Shown here: in pieces, positions 7,985 to 17,702 of the stretch
How the letters are laid out: each line of letters opens with the position of its first letter
How positions within the stretch are numbered: position 1 is the stretch's first letter
Assembly: GCF_004138125.1 (NCBI RefSeq)
Contig: NZ_RXHS01000001.1
Span: 124,001-188,000 of the forward strand
Length of the DNA: 64,000 nucleotides
From: Seramator thermalis
GTDB lineage: Bacteria > Bacteroidota > Bacteroidia > Bacteroidales > Dysgonomonadaceae
Direction of reading: 5' to 3'
The notes under the pieces: model-generated
Database searches by the model: none
What the model saw: only the letters and a program-made list of their open reading frames with translations
Told to the model about the DNA's origin: nothing
Translations under genes and position numbers: made by a program

Positions 7985-10273
7985 CTATCTCTCGTTCAAA
8001 GAAAAAGAATAAGGTGCGTCTGTTTTTTGTATGCCGCGTGTCGTGTTTGGAGTTTCCGACATTGTAATATCTATCGTAGCACCACGCAACAAATCTTCAT
8101 GTGCGAAATAATTTTTGGAATAAGGTCTGCCATTCAATCGAAATTCCCTGATATATCGCTTCGAAGGATCGTTATTGACTGCATTTATCCGAATAGTATT
8201 CCCATTCTCGAGCTTCACAGTCATCTTATTGAATAAAGGCGATCCGATCACATATTCATTGCTTCCCGGACAAACCGGATAGAATCCCAACGCCGAAAAT
8301 ACGTACCACGCCGAAGTTTGTCCATTGTCCTCATCGCCACAATAGCCATCGGGATGGGCGTTATAGAGTTTATCCATCACTTCGCGAACCCAATATTGAG
8401 CTTTCCACGGCTCACCGGCATAGTTGTAAAGATAAATCATATGCTGGATAGGCTGATTTCCATGAGCATACTGCCCCATATTCATGATCTGCATTTCACG
8501 AATTTCGTGAATGACGCCCCCATAATAGCTATCATCAAAAACGGGCGGCATTTTAAATACCGAATCAAGCATATTGACAAAAACTTGATTTCCTCCCATC
8601 AAATCGATCAATCCTTGCGGATCATGAAATACGGACCAAGTATAATGCCAACTGTTGCCTTCGGTGAAAGCATCTCCCCATTTAAATGGACTGAAAGGCG
8701 ATTGAAATGTTCCGTCTTCGTTTTTCCCTCGCATGAGTTTGTATTCCGACGAATATAGATTTCGATAATTCTGACAACGTTTGGCGTAAAGATCTATCTC
8801 GCTTTGCGGACGTTTGAGCGCTTGGGCCAACCGATAGATCGTCCAATCGTCATAAGTATATTCGAGCGTACGTGCAGCACTCTCGTTAATACCGACATTG
8901 TAAGGGACGTACCCCAATTTGTTGTAATATTCGTATCCCAATCTTCCAGTTGATGAAACAGTGGGATGAACATGATTGGCCCCAAAAACTACCGCTTCGT
9001 AGAGTTTTTCGATATCATAACCTCTTAACCCTTTCAGGTAAGCATCGGCAACGATGGAGGCGGAATTATTGCCAACCATGCAACTCCGATGCCCGGGACT
9101 TGCCCATTCGGGTAGAAATCCGCTTTCTTTGTAGGTATTTATCAATCCTTCCTGAATTTCCTTGTTTACAGACGGATAAACAAGATTGAGCAATGGGAAC
9201 AAAGCTCTGAAGGTATCCCAAAAACCGGTATCGGTGTACATATATCCGGGTAAAACCTGGCCATTATATGGGCTGTAATGAACTACCTTTCCATTTGCAT
9301 CGATTTCGTATAACTTGCGTGGAAATAGCGTCGAACGGTAAAGAGTGGAATAAAATGTGCGTTGTTGATCAAGGTTTCCTCCTTCGATTTCGATTTTCCC
9401 CAACACATCGTTCCATGCCTTGCGACCATCGGCCATGACGGTTTCGAAATCTTTCGACGAAACTTCTTTCAGATTTTGCCATGCCTGATCGTAACTGATA
9501 AACGACGAAGCAACTTTAGCCGTAATTTTTTCGCCTCGCTTTGTTGCAAAACCCACAATGGCTCCTGCATGATCAGCATCAATTTTCAAAGCATTTTCTA
9601 CAAATTTGCCATTATCAACGATTTGTCGATATTGAAAAGGTTTATCGAAAACGATTATAAAATAATTTTTGAAATTGTCGGGGACGCCACCACTGTTGCG
9701 GGTTGTAAACCCAATTACAGCATTTTTCGAAGGTATAATCTCAACAGCCGACCCTTTATCGAAAGCATCGATCACCACAAACGCATCTTTTGTTTCAGGA
9801 AAAGTAAAACGGAAAATAGCAGCACGATCGGTCGGTGTTATTTCGGTTGTAACATCATAATCAGCCAAATAGGCACTATAGTAATACGGCGTTGCTTTTT
9901 CGGCTTTATGCGAATACCAACTGGCACGCTTTTGTTGATCGAATTCGGGCTTTCCGGTGAGGGGCATGATGGCAAACTGACCATAATCGTTGATCCATGG
10001 GCTTGGCTGATGGGTTTGCTTGAAACCGTTGATTTTCCCGTCGGTGTAAACATATTGCCAACCATCGCCCATTTTTCGTGTTTGCGGTGTCCAAAAATTC
10101 ATACCCCACGGACGAGCAACGGCAGGATACGTATTTCCGTTGGAAATAGCAAATTCCGATTGAGTTCCTACCAGAATACTCACATAATCAACGGGATCGT
10201 ATTTGGTTTGAGCCAGGATCGAAACGGAACAAAAAATCGATCCCAAAATGAATGACCATAAAAAAATTTTCAT
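7985..10273 (-). CDS. GH92 family alpha-mannosidase, secreted
   Basis: 762-residue glycoside hydrolase of family 92, a calcium-dependent exo-alpha-mannosidase family that trims mannose from yeast mannan or N-glycans. A signal peptide (MKIFLWSFILGSIFCSVSILAQ) exports it. Family motifs visible: GTQSEFAISNGNTYPAVARPWGMN near the N-terminus, TGFWDTFRALFPLL (about 345), EGNSWHYTW with the conserved Glu (about 545) and GDEDNGQTSAWYVFSALGFYP (about 650) with the acidic residues of the active site. Length is typical. It starts 3 nt after the stop of the upstream GH125 gene, so the two are translated from one message. Linkage specificity within GH92 cannot be read by eye. Confidence 0.93.
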   Translation of the reverse strand: MKIFLWSFILGSIFCSVSILAQTKYDPVDYVSILVGTQSEFAISNGNTYPAVARPWGMNFWTPQTRKMGDGWQYVYTDGKINGFKQTHQPSPWINDYGQFAIMPLTGKPEFDQQKRASWYSHKAEKATPYYYSAYLADYDVTTEITPTDRAAIFRFTFPETKDAFVVIDAFDKGSAVEIIPSKNAVIGFTTRNSGGVPDNFKNYFIIVFDKPFQYRQIVDNGKFVENALKIDADHAGAIVGFATKRGEKITAKVASSFISYDQAWQNLKEVSSKDFETVMADGRKAWNDVLGKIEIEGGNLDQQRTFYSTLYRSTLFPRKLYEIDANGKVVHYSPYNGQVLPGYMYTDTGFWDTFRALFPLLNLVYPSVNKEIQEGLINTYKESGFLPEWASPGHRSCMVGNNSASIVADAYLKGLRGYDIEKLYEAVVFGANHVHPTVSSTGRLGYEYYNKLGYVPYNVGINESAARTLEYTYDDWTIYRLAQALKRPQSEIDLYAKRCQNYRNLYSSEYKLMRGKNEDGTFQSPFSPFKWGDAFTEGNSWHYTWSVFHDPQGLIDLMGGNQVFVNMLDSVFKMPPVFDDSYYGGVIHEIREMQIMNMGQYAHGNQPIQHMIYLYNYAGEPWKAQYWVREVMDKLYNAHPDGYCGDEDNGQTSAWYVFSALGFYPVCPGSNEYVIGSPLFNKMTVKLENGNTIRINAVNNDPSKRYIREFRLNGRPYSKNYFAHEDLLRGATIDITMSETPNTTRGIQKTDAPYSFSLNER

Positions 10274-10276
10274 TTC

Positions 10277-11722
10277 TCAGCTTTTTAACAAGTTCAATTT
10301 ATTTTCCTTCTCCAACTTCACAATCAGTTCGCCAAACAAAGTATTAGCCCATGCAAACCATTTTCGGGTGAAATGCGATGGATCGTCCTTATGAAACGAT
10401 TCGTGCATAAATCCGGTATCTCCATCCGTATCTCGCAACATACGTATGTCCTGTCTGATTTCTTCATCATTGCTGCTGGTCATGGCGTGCATGATGATGC
10501 TCATTGGCCAAATCATGTCATAACCGATGTGAGGACCGCCAATACCATGTCCGGCTTTCCCTTCGAAAAAATAGGGATTATCTTTACTCCAAACAAATTT
10601 GCGCGTATTTTGATAAATAGGATCATTATTGTCAATAGCACCGAGATAAGGAAGTCCCAACAAACTCGGGACATTGGCATCATCCATAATGTATTGATTT
10701 CCAAAACCATCAACTTCGAAAGCATAGATTTTGCCATACTTAGGATGTGTGTGAACTGCATATTTGTGCAAAGCTTCCTCCACCTCATTCGCCAAAGAAC
10801 GACATGCTGTGGCAAAATCCTTTTCATTGGTAACCTCCTCGGATATTTCGGCAATTTGTCGAAGCGAAATAACGGCAAAGAAATTGGAAGGCACTAAAAA
10901 TCCGAACGTCGTGGCATCATCGGAAGGACGAAATGACGAAACAATCAAACCCACAGGATTTACCGGATTGCCAAAACCATCATTGCAAACCGTATCCAAT
11001 TGGCGATCGGTTACACGACGAAATGAATACGGGCCTAAACCGTTTTTCCGCTGTTGTTCCTTGAAGGTTTTCAATACGGAATGCATCGCATTTTTCCAAT
11101 CTTCATCAAAAACAGAAGCATCGTTGGTCGTTTTCCAATAGTGATACGAAAGGCGAACAGGATAACACAGCGAATCGATTTCCCATTTCCGTTCGTGAAG
11201 CATCGGATTCATCTTTGTAAAATCCTTCATCCATTCGCCGTCCGGCTTTGGATCGTGATTGAATGCATTGGCATACGAATCGATGAGAATGCACTGAGCT
11301 TGACGATGAATAACGCCGGAAATCATTTCGCGAAGATGAGCATCTTCTGCGGTCAATGGTAGATATGGCCAAACCTGAGCGGACGAATCGCGCAACCACA
11401 TGGCATCAATGTCGCCCGTAATGACAAAAGTATCGGGTTTCCCGTTTCGAGAACCAAATTTTACTGTAGTATCCAGCGTGTTGGGATAACAATTTTCAAA
11501 CATCCATGCAAGTTTCGGATCCTTTATTTTCGATTTTAGCCTCTCAATGGTTTGATCGACCGATTTCGAACTAAAATTACGCCGGGCAAGAGCAGGGCGT
11601 TTTGATACATAAGTCATTCCATTCGACGATATTTTCGTCTGACCCATTATCCATTCAGGCGATGCAGCTGCCGCAACCAATCCAAGACTTCCTTTTTTGA
11701 TAAACTCTCTACGTGTTGTCAT
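10277..11722 (-). CDS. GH125 family metal-independent exo-alpha-1,6-mannosidase
   Basis: 481-residue protein of glycoside hydrolase family 125, which removes terminal alpha-1,6-mannose without a metal. The N-terminus MTTRREFIKKGSLGLVAAAA is a twin-arginine signal, implying export after folding. Family features include TFVITGDIDAMWLRDSSAQV (about 95-115), NGFGNPVNPVGLIVSSFRPSDD and GHGIGGPHIGYDMIWPMSII (about 390). Length is normal for the family. It lies between GH76 (82-nt gap upstream) and GH92 (3-nt gap downstream): a backbone endo-enzyme plus two exo-enzymes is a coherent alpha-mannan route. Confidence 0.92.
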   Translation of the reverse strand: MTTRREFIKKGSLGLVAAAASPEWIMGQTKISSNGMTYVSKRPALARRNFSSKSVDQTIERLKSKIKDPKLAWMFENCYPNTLDTTVKFGSRNGKPDTFVITGDIDAMWLRDSSAQVWPYLPLTAEDAHLREMISGVIHRQAQCILIDSYANAFNHDPKPDGEWMKDFTKMNPMLHERKWEIDSLCYPVRLSYHYWKTTNDASVFDEDWKNAMHSVLKTFKEQQRKNGLGPYSFRRVTDRQLDTVCNDGFGNPVNPVGLIVSSFRPSDDATTFGFLVPSNFFAVISLRQIAEISEEVTNEKDFATACRSLANEVEEALHKYAVHTHPKYGKIYAFEVDGFGNQYIMDDANVPSLLGLPYLGAIDNNDPIYQNTRKFVWSKDNPYFFEGKAGHGIGGPHIGYDMIWPMSIIMHAMTSSNDEEIRQDIRMLRDTDGDTGFMHESFHKDDPSHFTRKWFAWANTLFGELIVKLEKENKLNLLKS

Positions 11723-11804
11723 TTTTTGCTTAAATAATTATGTTGTGGTGAAACTAAAAACAATCTCCAAATTTAACAATTTAGGTCGATATTGCCAATT
11801 AATC

Positions 11805-13004
11805 TTATTCCAAATCGGGTAATTCGGCAAAAAGTTCTATCATACAAGCATTGTCGAGTAGTGATTTGTGAGGCTGGGTTGTTTTTCGATACCAACTATT
11901 GCCAAACAATCCGTTTTCGTCCAAAGTATGATAAAAAGCATAGTAAGCATTATCTTTCAATGTTTTAATAAATACGTCATTTCTATCGATAGAATATAGT
12001 TCGTTCAGACCACGAAGCAAAATCACGTTAAACCATGGAGATTCGCGATAAAAAAGCATTTTCCCATCCGACGTCTCCTGTTCTTTAACAAAAAAATGAT
12101 AAGCACCTTCGGCAGAAAGTTGAGCATCGTGAAGATAATTCTTCTTTTTGGTGATTTTATAAAGTCTGGCTGCGGCTTCTATCATCTGACCTGTATTATA
12201 TGTATATTTTTGTTTGCTTATCCGGCCTTCGAGGTTCACGTTGTCCCAATAGACATTATCCGATAAATCAAGCAAATTCTGCTTTGTCCAATTGTAAATT
12301 TCGATGGCTTGGTCGAGATATTTCTTTTCATGGGTGATTTCGTATAAGCGTGCACACAACACTGCAGTAGGAGCATTAGAGCATGTGTTTTTGCTATGTT
12401 TCTTTTGTTCGCACCAATACACGCCACCTCCCAACACATCGTCTTTGCCGCTCATAATGAAATCATAAAGTTGCTTGGCTTTTTGCAAATATTTTTGCCG
12501 ATGGGTTGTTTCGTACAAGGTACAAAAATCGAGCGCTATCCAAACATTGTCGTCATAATAACGATCACTTTTGCCGGCAAAAGTGGGATATGACTGATAC
12601 GCAGCGGGATCACGACCGGAATCCCAGTATTTTTCCAAACCCAGCAAAAGGTGATTTTCGAGCAAATCGAGATATTTGTGATCTCGCGTTTCTCGAAACA
12701 AAGCAACAACTCCTGAAATTACGCCTGAATATGGCCACAAGTAAGAAACCTCTTGCGGGTGTTGCTGATCAGCTCCTTCGGCAAGATAATCGACCTTGTT
12801 ATCTATTTTTCTCGGATAAGTTTCTGCCAAAAGTCCATATTCGGGAACATGATAAAGCCTCAGTACTCGATTCAAAACAGAATCCGAAATCATGATGTTT
12901 TCCTTTTTCTGGATATCGCAGAACGATTTATCCTCTGCCGACAAAAAACCTGAAAGTGTGAAAAAAAGAGTGGCCGTTAATAAAATACGAAGAAATGTTT
13001 TCAT
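11805..13004 (-). CDS. GH76 family alpha-1,6-mannanase
   Basis: 399-residue protein of glycoside hydrolase family 76, endo-alpha-1,6-mannanases that cut the mannan backbone. The signal peptide is MKTFLRILLTATLFFTLSG. The paired catalytic aspartates of the family appear in DRYYDDNVWIAL (about 155-165). The alpha/alpha-barrel repeats appear as GGGVYWCEQ and NAPTAVLCARLYEIT. I place the start at 13004: its ATG overlaps the stop of the upstream regulator gene (ATGA) and an AAAGGAGG ribosome site lies just before it. An in-frame start 60 nt upstream would put extra residues before the signal peptide. Confidence 0.9.
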   Translation of the reverse strand: MKTFLRILLTATLFFTLSGFLSAEDKSFCDIQKKENIMISDSVLNRVLRLYHVPEYGLLAETYPRKIDNKVDYLAEGADQQHPQEVSYLWPYSGVISGVVALFRETRDHKYLDLLENHLLLGLEKYWDSGRDPAAYQSYPTFAGKSDRYYDDNVWIALDFCTLYETTHRQKYLQKAKQLYDFIMSGKDDVLGGGVYWCEQKKHSKNTCSNAPTAVLCARLYEITHEKKYLDQAIEIYNWTKQNLLDLSDNVYWDNVNLEGRISKQKYTYNTGQMIEAAARLYKITKKKNYLHDAQLSAEGAYHFFVKEQETSDGKMLFYRESPWFNVILLRGLNELYSIDRNDVFIKTLKDNAYYAFYHTLDENGLFGNSWYRKTTQPHKSLLDNACMIELFAELPDLE

Positions 13005-13480
13005 TTTTCGACCTCCTTTGTAAAATTGATTGGCAATTTTTTGCGAAATGCTTCCTTGAAACAAATCAAAGTTTCGGTGCGCGCCAAGCCAATTGGTTGA
13101 ATTTTTTCGTGAATAAGCGACAATAAATCGTGATTGTTGCGGACATAAACCTTTATCAACAAATCATAATCGCCTGTAGTGTAGTAACATTCCACTACCT
13201 CATCTATTTTTTCCAATTCCTTCACTGCGTGATCGTAACTACTCGGATTGTTGAGAAAAATCCCAATATATGCACAAGTTTCATATCCGATTTTTTCGAA
13301 ATCAATGATAAATTCCGACCCCTTAATCACACCAATATTCATGAGTTTCTGAACGCGCTGATGAATAGCCGCACCCGAAACACCGCATTCGCGGGCAACT
13401 TCCAGAAAAGGAATGCGCGCATTGTTCACAATTAGATTCAATATCTTTTCGTCTAATTCATCCAAATCATGATATGCCAT
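13001..13480 (-). CDS. Lrp/AsnC family transcriptional regulator
   Basis: 159-residue feast/famine regulator. Residues about 5-55 hold the HTH (LDELDEKILNLIVNNARIP, then ECGVSGAAIHQRVQKLMNIG). The RAM effector/oligomerisation domain follows (AYIGIFLNNPSSYDHAVKEL ... VVECYYTTGDYDLLIKVYV). Its TGA stop overlaps the ATG of the GH76 mannanase, so the two are translationally coupled. Lrp-type proteins usually sense amino acids, which makes this an unusual partner for mannan enzymes but natural for the M20 amidohydrolase gene upstream; it may simply be autoregulated within the operon. Confidence 0.92.
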   Translation of the reverse strand: MAYHDLDELDEKILNLIVNNARIPFLEVARECGVSGAAIHQRVQKLMNIGVIKGSEFIIDFEKIGYETCAYIGIFLNNPSSYDHAVKELEKIDEVVECYYTTGDYDLLIKVYVRNNHDLLSLIHEKIQPIGLARTETLICFKEAFRKKLPINFTKEVEK

Positions 13481-13563
13481 AAAAAATAATTAATTTATCG
13501 TAAATAAATAAAATTTAAATCTCTCAAGCAAAAAAAATAGGCAGAAACCGAGAATGAATTATT

Positions 13564-14763
13564 TCAATCATTCGACGATAAACTGCTTAAAGCTATATAG
13601 GCGAAGGTACCAACGGCTGTTTTCAGTGCCGATTCGTCGATCAGAAAGGTATCGGAATGCAATGCTCCCGGTTTGCCGGAATTTCCGGAAACGCCAAATC
13701 GATAATAGCAGCACGGATAAAGTTGCGAAAAAAAGCCGAAATCGTCGGCAGTCATTCGTTTCGGAAATTCCAAAACATGTGCTTCTCCAAGATATTCAAC
13801 GACTTTCGCCCTCACTTTTCGATTTACAACCTCATCATTCACCACACAGGGATATCCATCGGGCAGAACAGTTTCACAAACACATCCGTAAGCATCAGCC
13901 GTTGACTTGGCAATGCGCGGAATAGCTTCGAGCATCCGCCGGCGCTCTTCTTCGTCCATGCAACGCAGCGATCCTGCAAGTGTAACCGCACCGGGAACAA
14001 CATTCGTTGCTCCATTGGCAATAAATTTGCCGAAGGACAGTACCATCGGATTGAACGGATTACGCAGCCTGCTGACTACTTGCTGCATGGCAACTACGAT
14101 ATTCGAAGCCGCAAGCACCGTATCGTTCAGTTCGTGAGGCAATGCGCCGTGCCCTCCCTGTCCTCGGACAGTGATATGCACTTCGTCGGCCGAAGCCATA
14201 ATCGTGCCGACTTGAAACCCGACTGTACCGGCAGGCAAATCGATATAGGCATGTTGTTTGACAATGAAGTCGGGATGAAAATCGCGAAAAACTCCATCTT
14301 TTAGCATCAAATCAGCGCCACCCGGTGATTGTTCTTCCCCCGGCTGGAAAACAAAAAGCGCCGTTCCGGAAAATTCATTTCGAAGCGAAAACACGATTTT
14401 CGCCGCTCCCATCATTGCTGCCGACTGGACATCGTGTCCACAGGCATGCATCACGCCGTCGTTCTCCGATTTGTATTCAACCTCGTTTTGTTCCTGCACA
14501 GGTAAAGCATCCATATCGGCAACAAAGGCAAGTGTTTTTCTTTTCCCGGACTTTAACCCTTCCACCCAGGCTAAAATACCATATCCTCCGATATTTTTTC
14601 GATAGGGAATATTTTCAACTTCAAGAAAATGGCAAATATATTCCGAAGTCAGCTTCTCGCGATAAGATAATTCCGGATGTCGATGCAACCAATGGTAATG
14701 TTCTACAACCTCAGGAAAAATCTGTTCGGAAAATTTTTGTATCGTTTCTGCTAATTTTGTCAT
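13564..14763 (-). CDS. M20 family metallo-amidohydrolase (N-acyl-amino-acid / hippurate hydrolase type)
   Basis: 399-residue cytoplasmic enzyme of the M20D peptidase group, which hydrolyses N-acyl amino acids or similar amides with two metal ions. Metal-binding motifs are visible: ADMDALPVQE (about 85), HACGHDVQSAAMMG (about 108), PGEEQSPGGADLM (about 140) and a C-terminal TADDFGFFSQ. The dimerisation insert carries VRGQGGHGALPHELNDTV. Length is normal. It lies 25 nt downstream of the DUF1015 gene and 83 nt upstream of the Lrp gene, all on the minus strand. The exact substrate cannot be assigned; indole-acetyl, hippuryl and acyl-aminoacyl conjugates are all possible. Confidence 0.88.
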   Translation of the reverse strand: MTKLAETIQKFSEQIFPEVVEHYHWLHRHPELSYREKLTSEYICHFLEVENIPYRKNIGGYGILAWVEGLKSGKRKTLAFVADMDALPVQEQNEVEYKSENDGVMHACGHDVQSAAMMGAAKIVFSLRNEFSGTALFVFQPGEEQSPGGADLMLKDGVFRDFHPDFIVKQHAYIDLPAGTVGFQVGTIMASADEVHITVRGQGGHGALPHELNDTVLAASNIVVAMQQVVSRLRNPFNPMVLSFGKFIANGATNVVPGAVTLAGSLRCMDEEERRRMLEAIPRIAKSTADAYGCVCETVLPDGYPCVVNDEVVNRKVRAKVVEYLGEAHVLEFPKRMTADDFGFFSQLYPCCYYRFGVSGNSGKPGALHSDTFLIDESALKTAVGTFAYIALSSLSSND

Positions 14764-14788
14764 TAACTTTCAGCTAAATGATTTCCAC

Positions 14789-16030
14789 TCAATCGAGTAT
14801 ATGAATTACAATTCCCGAACGCAATTTTGGTTCAAACCATGTGGTTTTGGGAGGCATAATATTACCGCTATCTGCAATATCCATCAATTGTTTCATCGAA
14901 ACAGGATACAATGCGATGGCGAGAGCCATTTCGCCGCTGTCCACCCGTTTTTTGAGTTCACCCAAGCCACGAATTCCGCCCACGAAATCGATGCGTTTGT
15001 CGCTGCGCAGGTCTTTGATTCCCAAAATTTCATCGAGAATGTAACGAGAAGTGAGGGTAACATCGAGTTGCTCGATCGGATCGTCATCATTGATTATCGA
15101 AGGACGTGCTGTTACACTAAACGATTTTCCATCGAGATAAATCGAAAAATTGTGTAATCCGCGAGGCTTCTGAATTTCGGTTCCTGTAGGTTCGACAATG
15201 AAATTTTTTCCGAGTTTTTGCAAAAACTCTTCAGGCGTCAGTCCGTTCAAATCTTTTACCAACCGATTGTAATCGATGATGGTAAGTTGACTTTGCGGAA
15301 AACATACGGCCATGAAATAGTTGTATTCCTCATCGCCTTTGTGGTTCGGATTATTCCGAGCTTTTTCGGCACCAACTAGTGCAGCCGCTGCCGAGCGGTG
15401 ATGGCCGTCGGCAATGTACATGGCGGGAATCGAATCGAAAATGCGAGTGATGGCATCGATGTCTTTTTGATCGGACACGAGCCAGAAATGATGTCCGACA
15501 CCGTCTTCCGAAACAAAATCATATTCGGGAGCTCCGGACGTAATGCGCCTCACTATTTCATCAAGTTCCGGCCGATCCGGATAGGCAAAGAAAACAGGCT
15601 CGAGATTGGCATTAGTTATTCTGACGTGCTTCATGCGGTCTTCTTCCTTATCGCGCCGTGTAAGTTCGTGTTTCTTGATTTTTCCGGTCATATAATCGTC
15701 CACATAAGCTCCGACGACAATGCCGTATTGCGTTTTTCCGTTCATGGTTTGGGCATAGACGTAATACATTTCGCGATCGTCTTGCACAAGCCATCCTTTT
15801 TGCCGGAACAAACGAAAATTTTCTGCGGCCTTTTCATACACATCGGCGTCGTGTTCGTCTTTTCCCACAGGAAAATCGATCTCGGGTTTGATGATGTGAT
15901 AGAGCGATTTTTCATTCCCTTCGGCTTCTGAGCGGGCTTCTTCCGAATTTAACACATCATAAGGACGCGATGCCACCTCTTTAACCCATTCTTTGGGGGG
16001 TCGAACGCCTTTAAAAGGTTTTACTTTCAT
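14789..16030 (-). CDS. DUF1015 family protein
   Basis: 413-residue protein of the DUF1015 family, widespread and of uncertain function, in Bacteroidetes often found near serine-biosynthesis genes. Visible family features are KPFKGVRPPKEWVKEVASRPYDVLNSEEA at the N-terminus (quoted motif split over residues 3-31; key PYDV), MYIADGHHRSAAAALVG (about 205-221, a conserved GHHR motif), and RIDFVGGIRGLGEL near the C-terminus. No signal peptide or TM segment, so cytoplasmic. It is the first gene of the minus-strand run that leads into the M20 and mannanase genes. Confidence 0.88.
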   Translation of the reverse strand: MKVKPFKGVRPPKEWVKEVASRPYDVLNSEEARSEAEGNEKSLYHIIKPEIDFPVGKDEHDADVYEKAAENFRLFRQKGWLVQDDREMYYVYAQTMNGKTQYGIVVGAYVDDYMTGKIKKHELTRRDKEEDRMKHVRITNANLEPVFFAYPDRPELDEIVRRITSGAPEYDFVSEDGVGHHFWLVSDQKDIDAITRIFDSIPAMYIADGHHRSAAAALVGAEKARNNPNHKGDEEYNYFMAVCFPQSQLTIIDYNRLVKDLNGLTPEEFLQKLGKNFIVEPTGTEIQKPRGLHNFSIYLDGKSFSVTARPSIINDDDPIEQLDVTLTSRYILDEILGIKDLRSDKRIDFVGGIRGLGELKKRVDSGEMALAIALYPVSMKQLMDIADSGNIMPPKTTWFEPKLRSGIVIHILD

Positions 16031-16129
16031 CTTTTTTAGATAATTTTTTTCAAAGGTTATTATTGCACAAATTTAGATGATAATATTGACAAAGGAAGAA
16101 CCCGAACAAATATTTTTCGAGAAAAATGT

Positions 16130-16166
16130 GTATTTTGAAATAAATATGTATTTTTGAAATAAATAT
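16130..16166 (+). repeat. short A/T-rich tandem repeat upstream of the DMP19 gene
   Basis: Two adjacent copies of GTATTTT(T)GAAATAAATAT (18 and 19 nt) that include -7-like TATTTTTG strings. They end 11 nt before the ATG at 16177 and may form part of its promoter. Confidence 0.4.
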
Positions 16167-16176
16167 AATTGACGGT

Positions 16177-16674
16177 ATGATCCAAATTCCCGAAAACAAA
16201 ATTATTGATGCAGCCCGGCAAGGTATGGACGAATTTTTAAAAGTATTTTCCGATGCATATCTCGATGAAGTTGATGGCACACTTTCGGCTGAAAATATGC
16301 CAAAACTTACGGGTTATCAACATGCATTGCTCGCCTATCGGTTTTTTCAGGAAGAAGTAAACCAAGGCGGATTCGTTCAACTCATTCAAAACGGGTTTGG
16401 AGGTTATATTTTCGACAATCCGACGGCCAAAGCATGGAAAATATTTGGCGCAACGGAAGCGGCAAAAATTCTGTACAAAGCCAAAGAAATCTATGATGCG
16501 CATCGCACCGAATTGGAACGTGAAACAACCGATGAAGAATTTACGGCCATGTATGTCGATTTCGAACAGTTCGACGAGCTGGAAGAAAATTATTTTCTGA
16601 TCGAAGAAGAACAGACCGCTAAAATTGCTTCGTTTGTGGACAACCATATCGAAGAATTCGCTCAAATTATTTAA
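16177..16674 (+). CDS. DMP19 family protein (DUF4375)
   Basis: 165-residue acidic cytoplasmic protein. The core GYQHALLAYRFFQEEVNQGG (about 47-66) followed by QLIQNGFGGYIFDNPTAKAW and an AKILYKAKEIYDAHR helix matches DMP19-like proteins, named after a Neisseria DNA-mimic protein. The strongly acidic C-terminus (FEQFDELEENYFLIEEEQ) is consistent with that idea, but DNA mimicry is not shown for this family in general. It is followed 39 nt later by the CDF transporter gene on the same strand. Confidence 0.75.
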   Translation: MIQIPENKIIDAARQGMDEFLKVFSDAYLDEVDGTLSAENMPKLTGYQHALLAYRFFQEEVNQGGFVQLIQNGFGGYIFDNPTAKAWKIFGATEAAKILYKAKEIYDAHRTELERETTDEEFTAMYVDFEQFDELEENYFLIEEEQTAKIASFVDNHIEEFAQII

Positions 16675-16713
16675 TATACGCCTTTAATATACGCCCCATT
16701 CATTTTTGCCGAT

Positions 16714-17628
16714 ATGACAGTCAAATCGTTAAAAAAATTCATGTATCTGTCCATTGCTGCAGCCGTTGTTACTATTTTACTAAAATTTACGGCCTATAAA
16801 GTTACAGGATCGATCGGCTTTTTTTCGGACGCCTTAGAATCAATTGTTAATCTTCTTGCAGCCGTATTCGGACTTATCATGCTCCATGTCTCCGAAAAAC
16901 CTGCCGACGAAGGGCATGAATTCGGGCACAGCAAAGCTGAATATTTCTCGAGTGCCATCGAGGGATCATTGATTCTTTTAGCGGCTTTCAGCATTATCTG
17001 GTCGGCTGTTCCACGATTGATACATCCAATTGCATTGGAAAATATCAATATCGGATTGCTGTTTTCGGTAGGTGCATCGCTTGTGAATCTTGCTGTGGGT
17101 CAGATGCTGATTCGCAATGGCAAGAAAAGCAAATCGCTTCTCGTGGAAGCTGACGGAAAACATTTGATGACCGATGTCTGGACTTCAGCAGGTGTGATTG
17201 CAGGCATTTTGTTGGTTAAATTTACAGGTATTCTCATTCTCGACCCCATTATAGCCATATTGGTAGCTCTCAACATTGTTTATACGGGCTATCGCCTCAT
17301 CAGCAGATCTACCAACGGATTGATGGATGCATCAATTTCGGAAACCGAAATCGATCAAGTAAAGAAATATCTCGATAGTCTGAAAGAAAAAGATATCACG
17401 TATCATTCTCTGATGACGCGTCAGGCAGGGCAACGAAAATTCATTTCGTTTCATTTGCTCGTACCCGGAGCATGGACGGTGCAACAAGGACATGAAAATG
17501 CGGATATCATAGAAGAAACGATTGAAGATATGTTCGACGAACCTGTTACGGTAACTTCGCATATCGAACCGGTTGAAGATCCTGCATCACTGAAAGATAT
17601 AGGTATTGACCGGAAGAAGAACAGTTGA
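16714..17628 (+). CDS. cation diffusion facilitator (CDF) family transporter
   Basis: 304-residue inner membrane metal/proton antiporter. Six TM helices are visible; TM2 contains GSIGFFSDALESIVNLLAA and TM5 ADGKHLMTDVWTSAGVIAG, which hold the histidine/aspartate sites that bind Zn2+ or similar ions. HEFGHSKAEYFSSAIEG lies in the cytoplasmic loop between TM2 and TM3. The C-terminal cytoplasmic domain (KYLDSLKEKDITYHSLMTRQ ... FISFHLLVPG) is the ferredoxin-like metal sensor. The metal could be Zn, Fe or Mn; sequence alone does not settle it. The gene converges with crcB. Confidence 0.92.
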   Translation: MTVKSLKKFMYLSIAAAVVTILLKFTAYKVTGSIGFFSDALESIVNLLAAVFGLIMLHVSEKPADEGHEFGHSKAEYFSSAIEGSLILLAAFSIIWSAVPRLIHPIALENINIGLLFSVGASLVNLAVGQMLIRNGKKSKSLLVEADGKHLMTDVWTSAGVIAGILLVKFTGILILDPIIAILVALNIVYTGYRLISRSTNGLMDASISETEIDQVKKYLDSLKEKDITYHSLMTRQAGQRKFISFHLLVPGAWTVQQGHENADIIEETIEDMFDEPVTVTSHIEPVEDPASLKDIGIDRKKNS

Positions 17629-17702
17629 AAAAAGACTCGTCCACATTCATGAAACATCAAAACAGGTAAATTTTTTCGATCCGTATCCTCACATTATTAT
17701 AT

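Noticed and set aside
9362-10255. Long plus-strand open frame (297 codons) opposite the GH92 gene
   Set aside because: Complementary to a gene with intact family motifs; no recognisable domain.
16130-16166. Tandem repeat before the DMP19 gene as a phase-variation switch
   Set aside because: Only two non-coding copies, with no hint of length variation; ordinary A/T-rich promoter DNA is enough.
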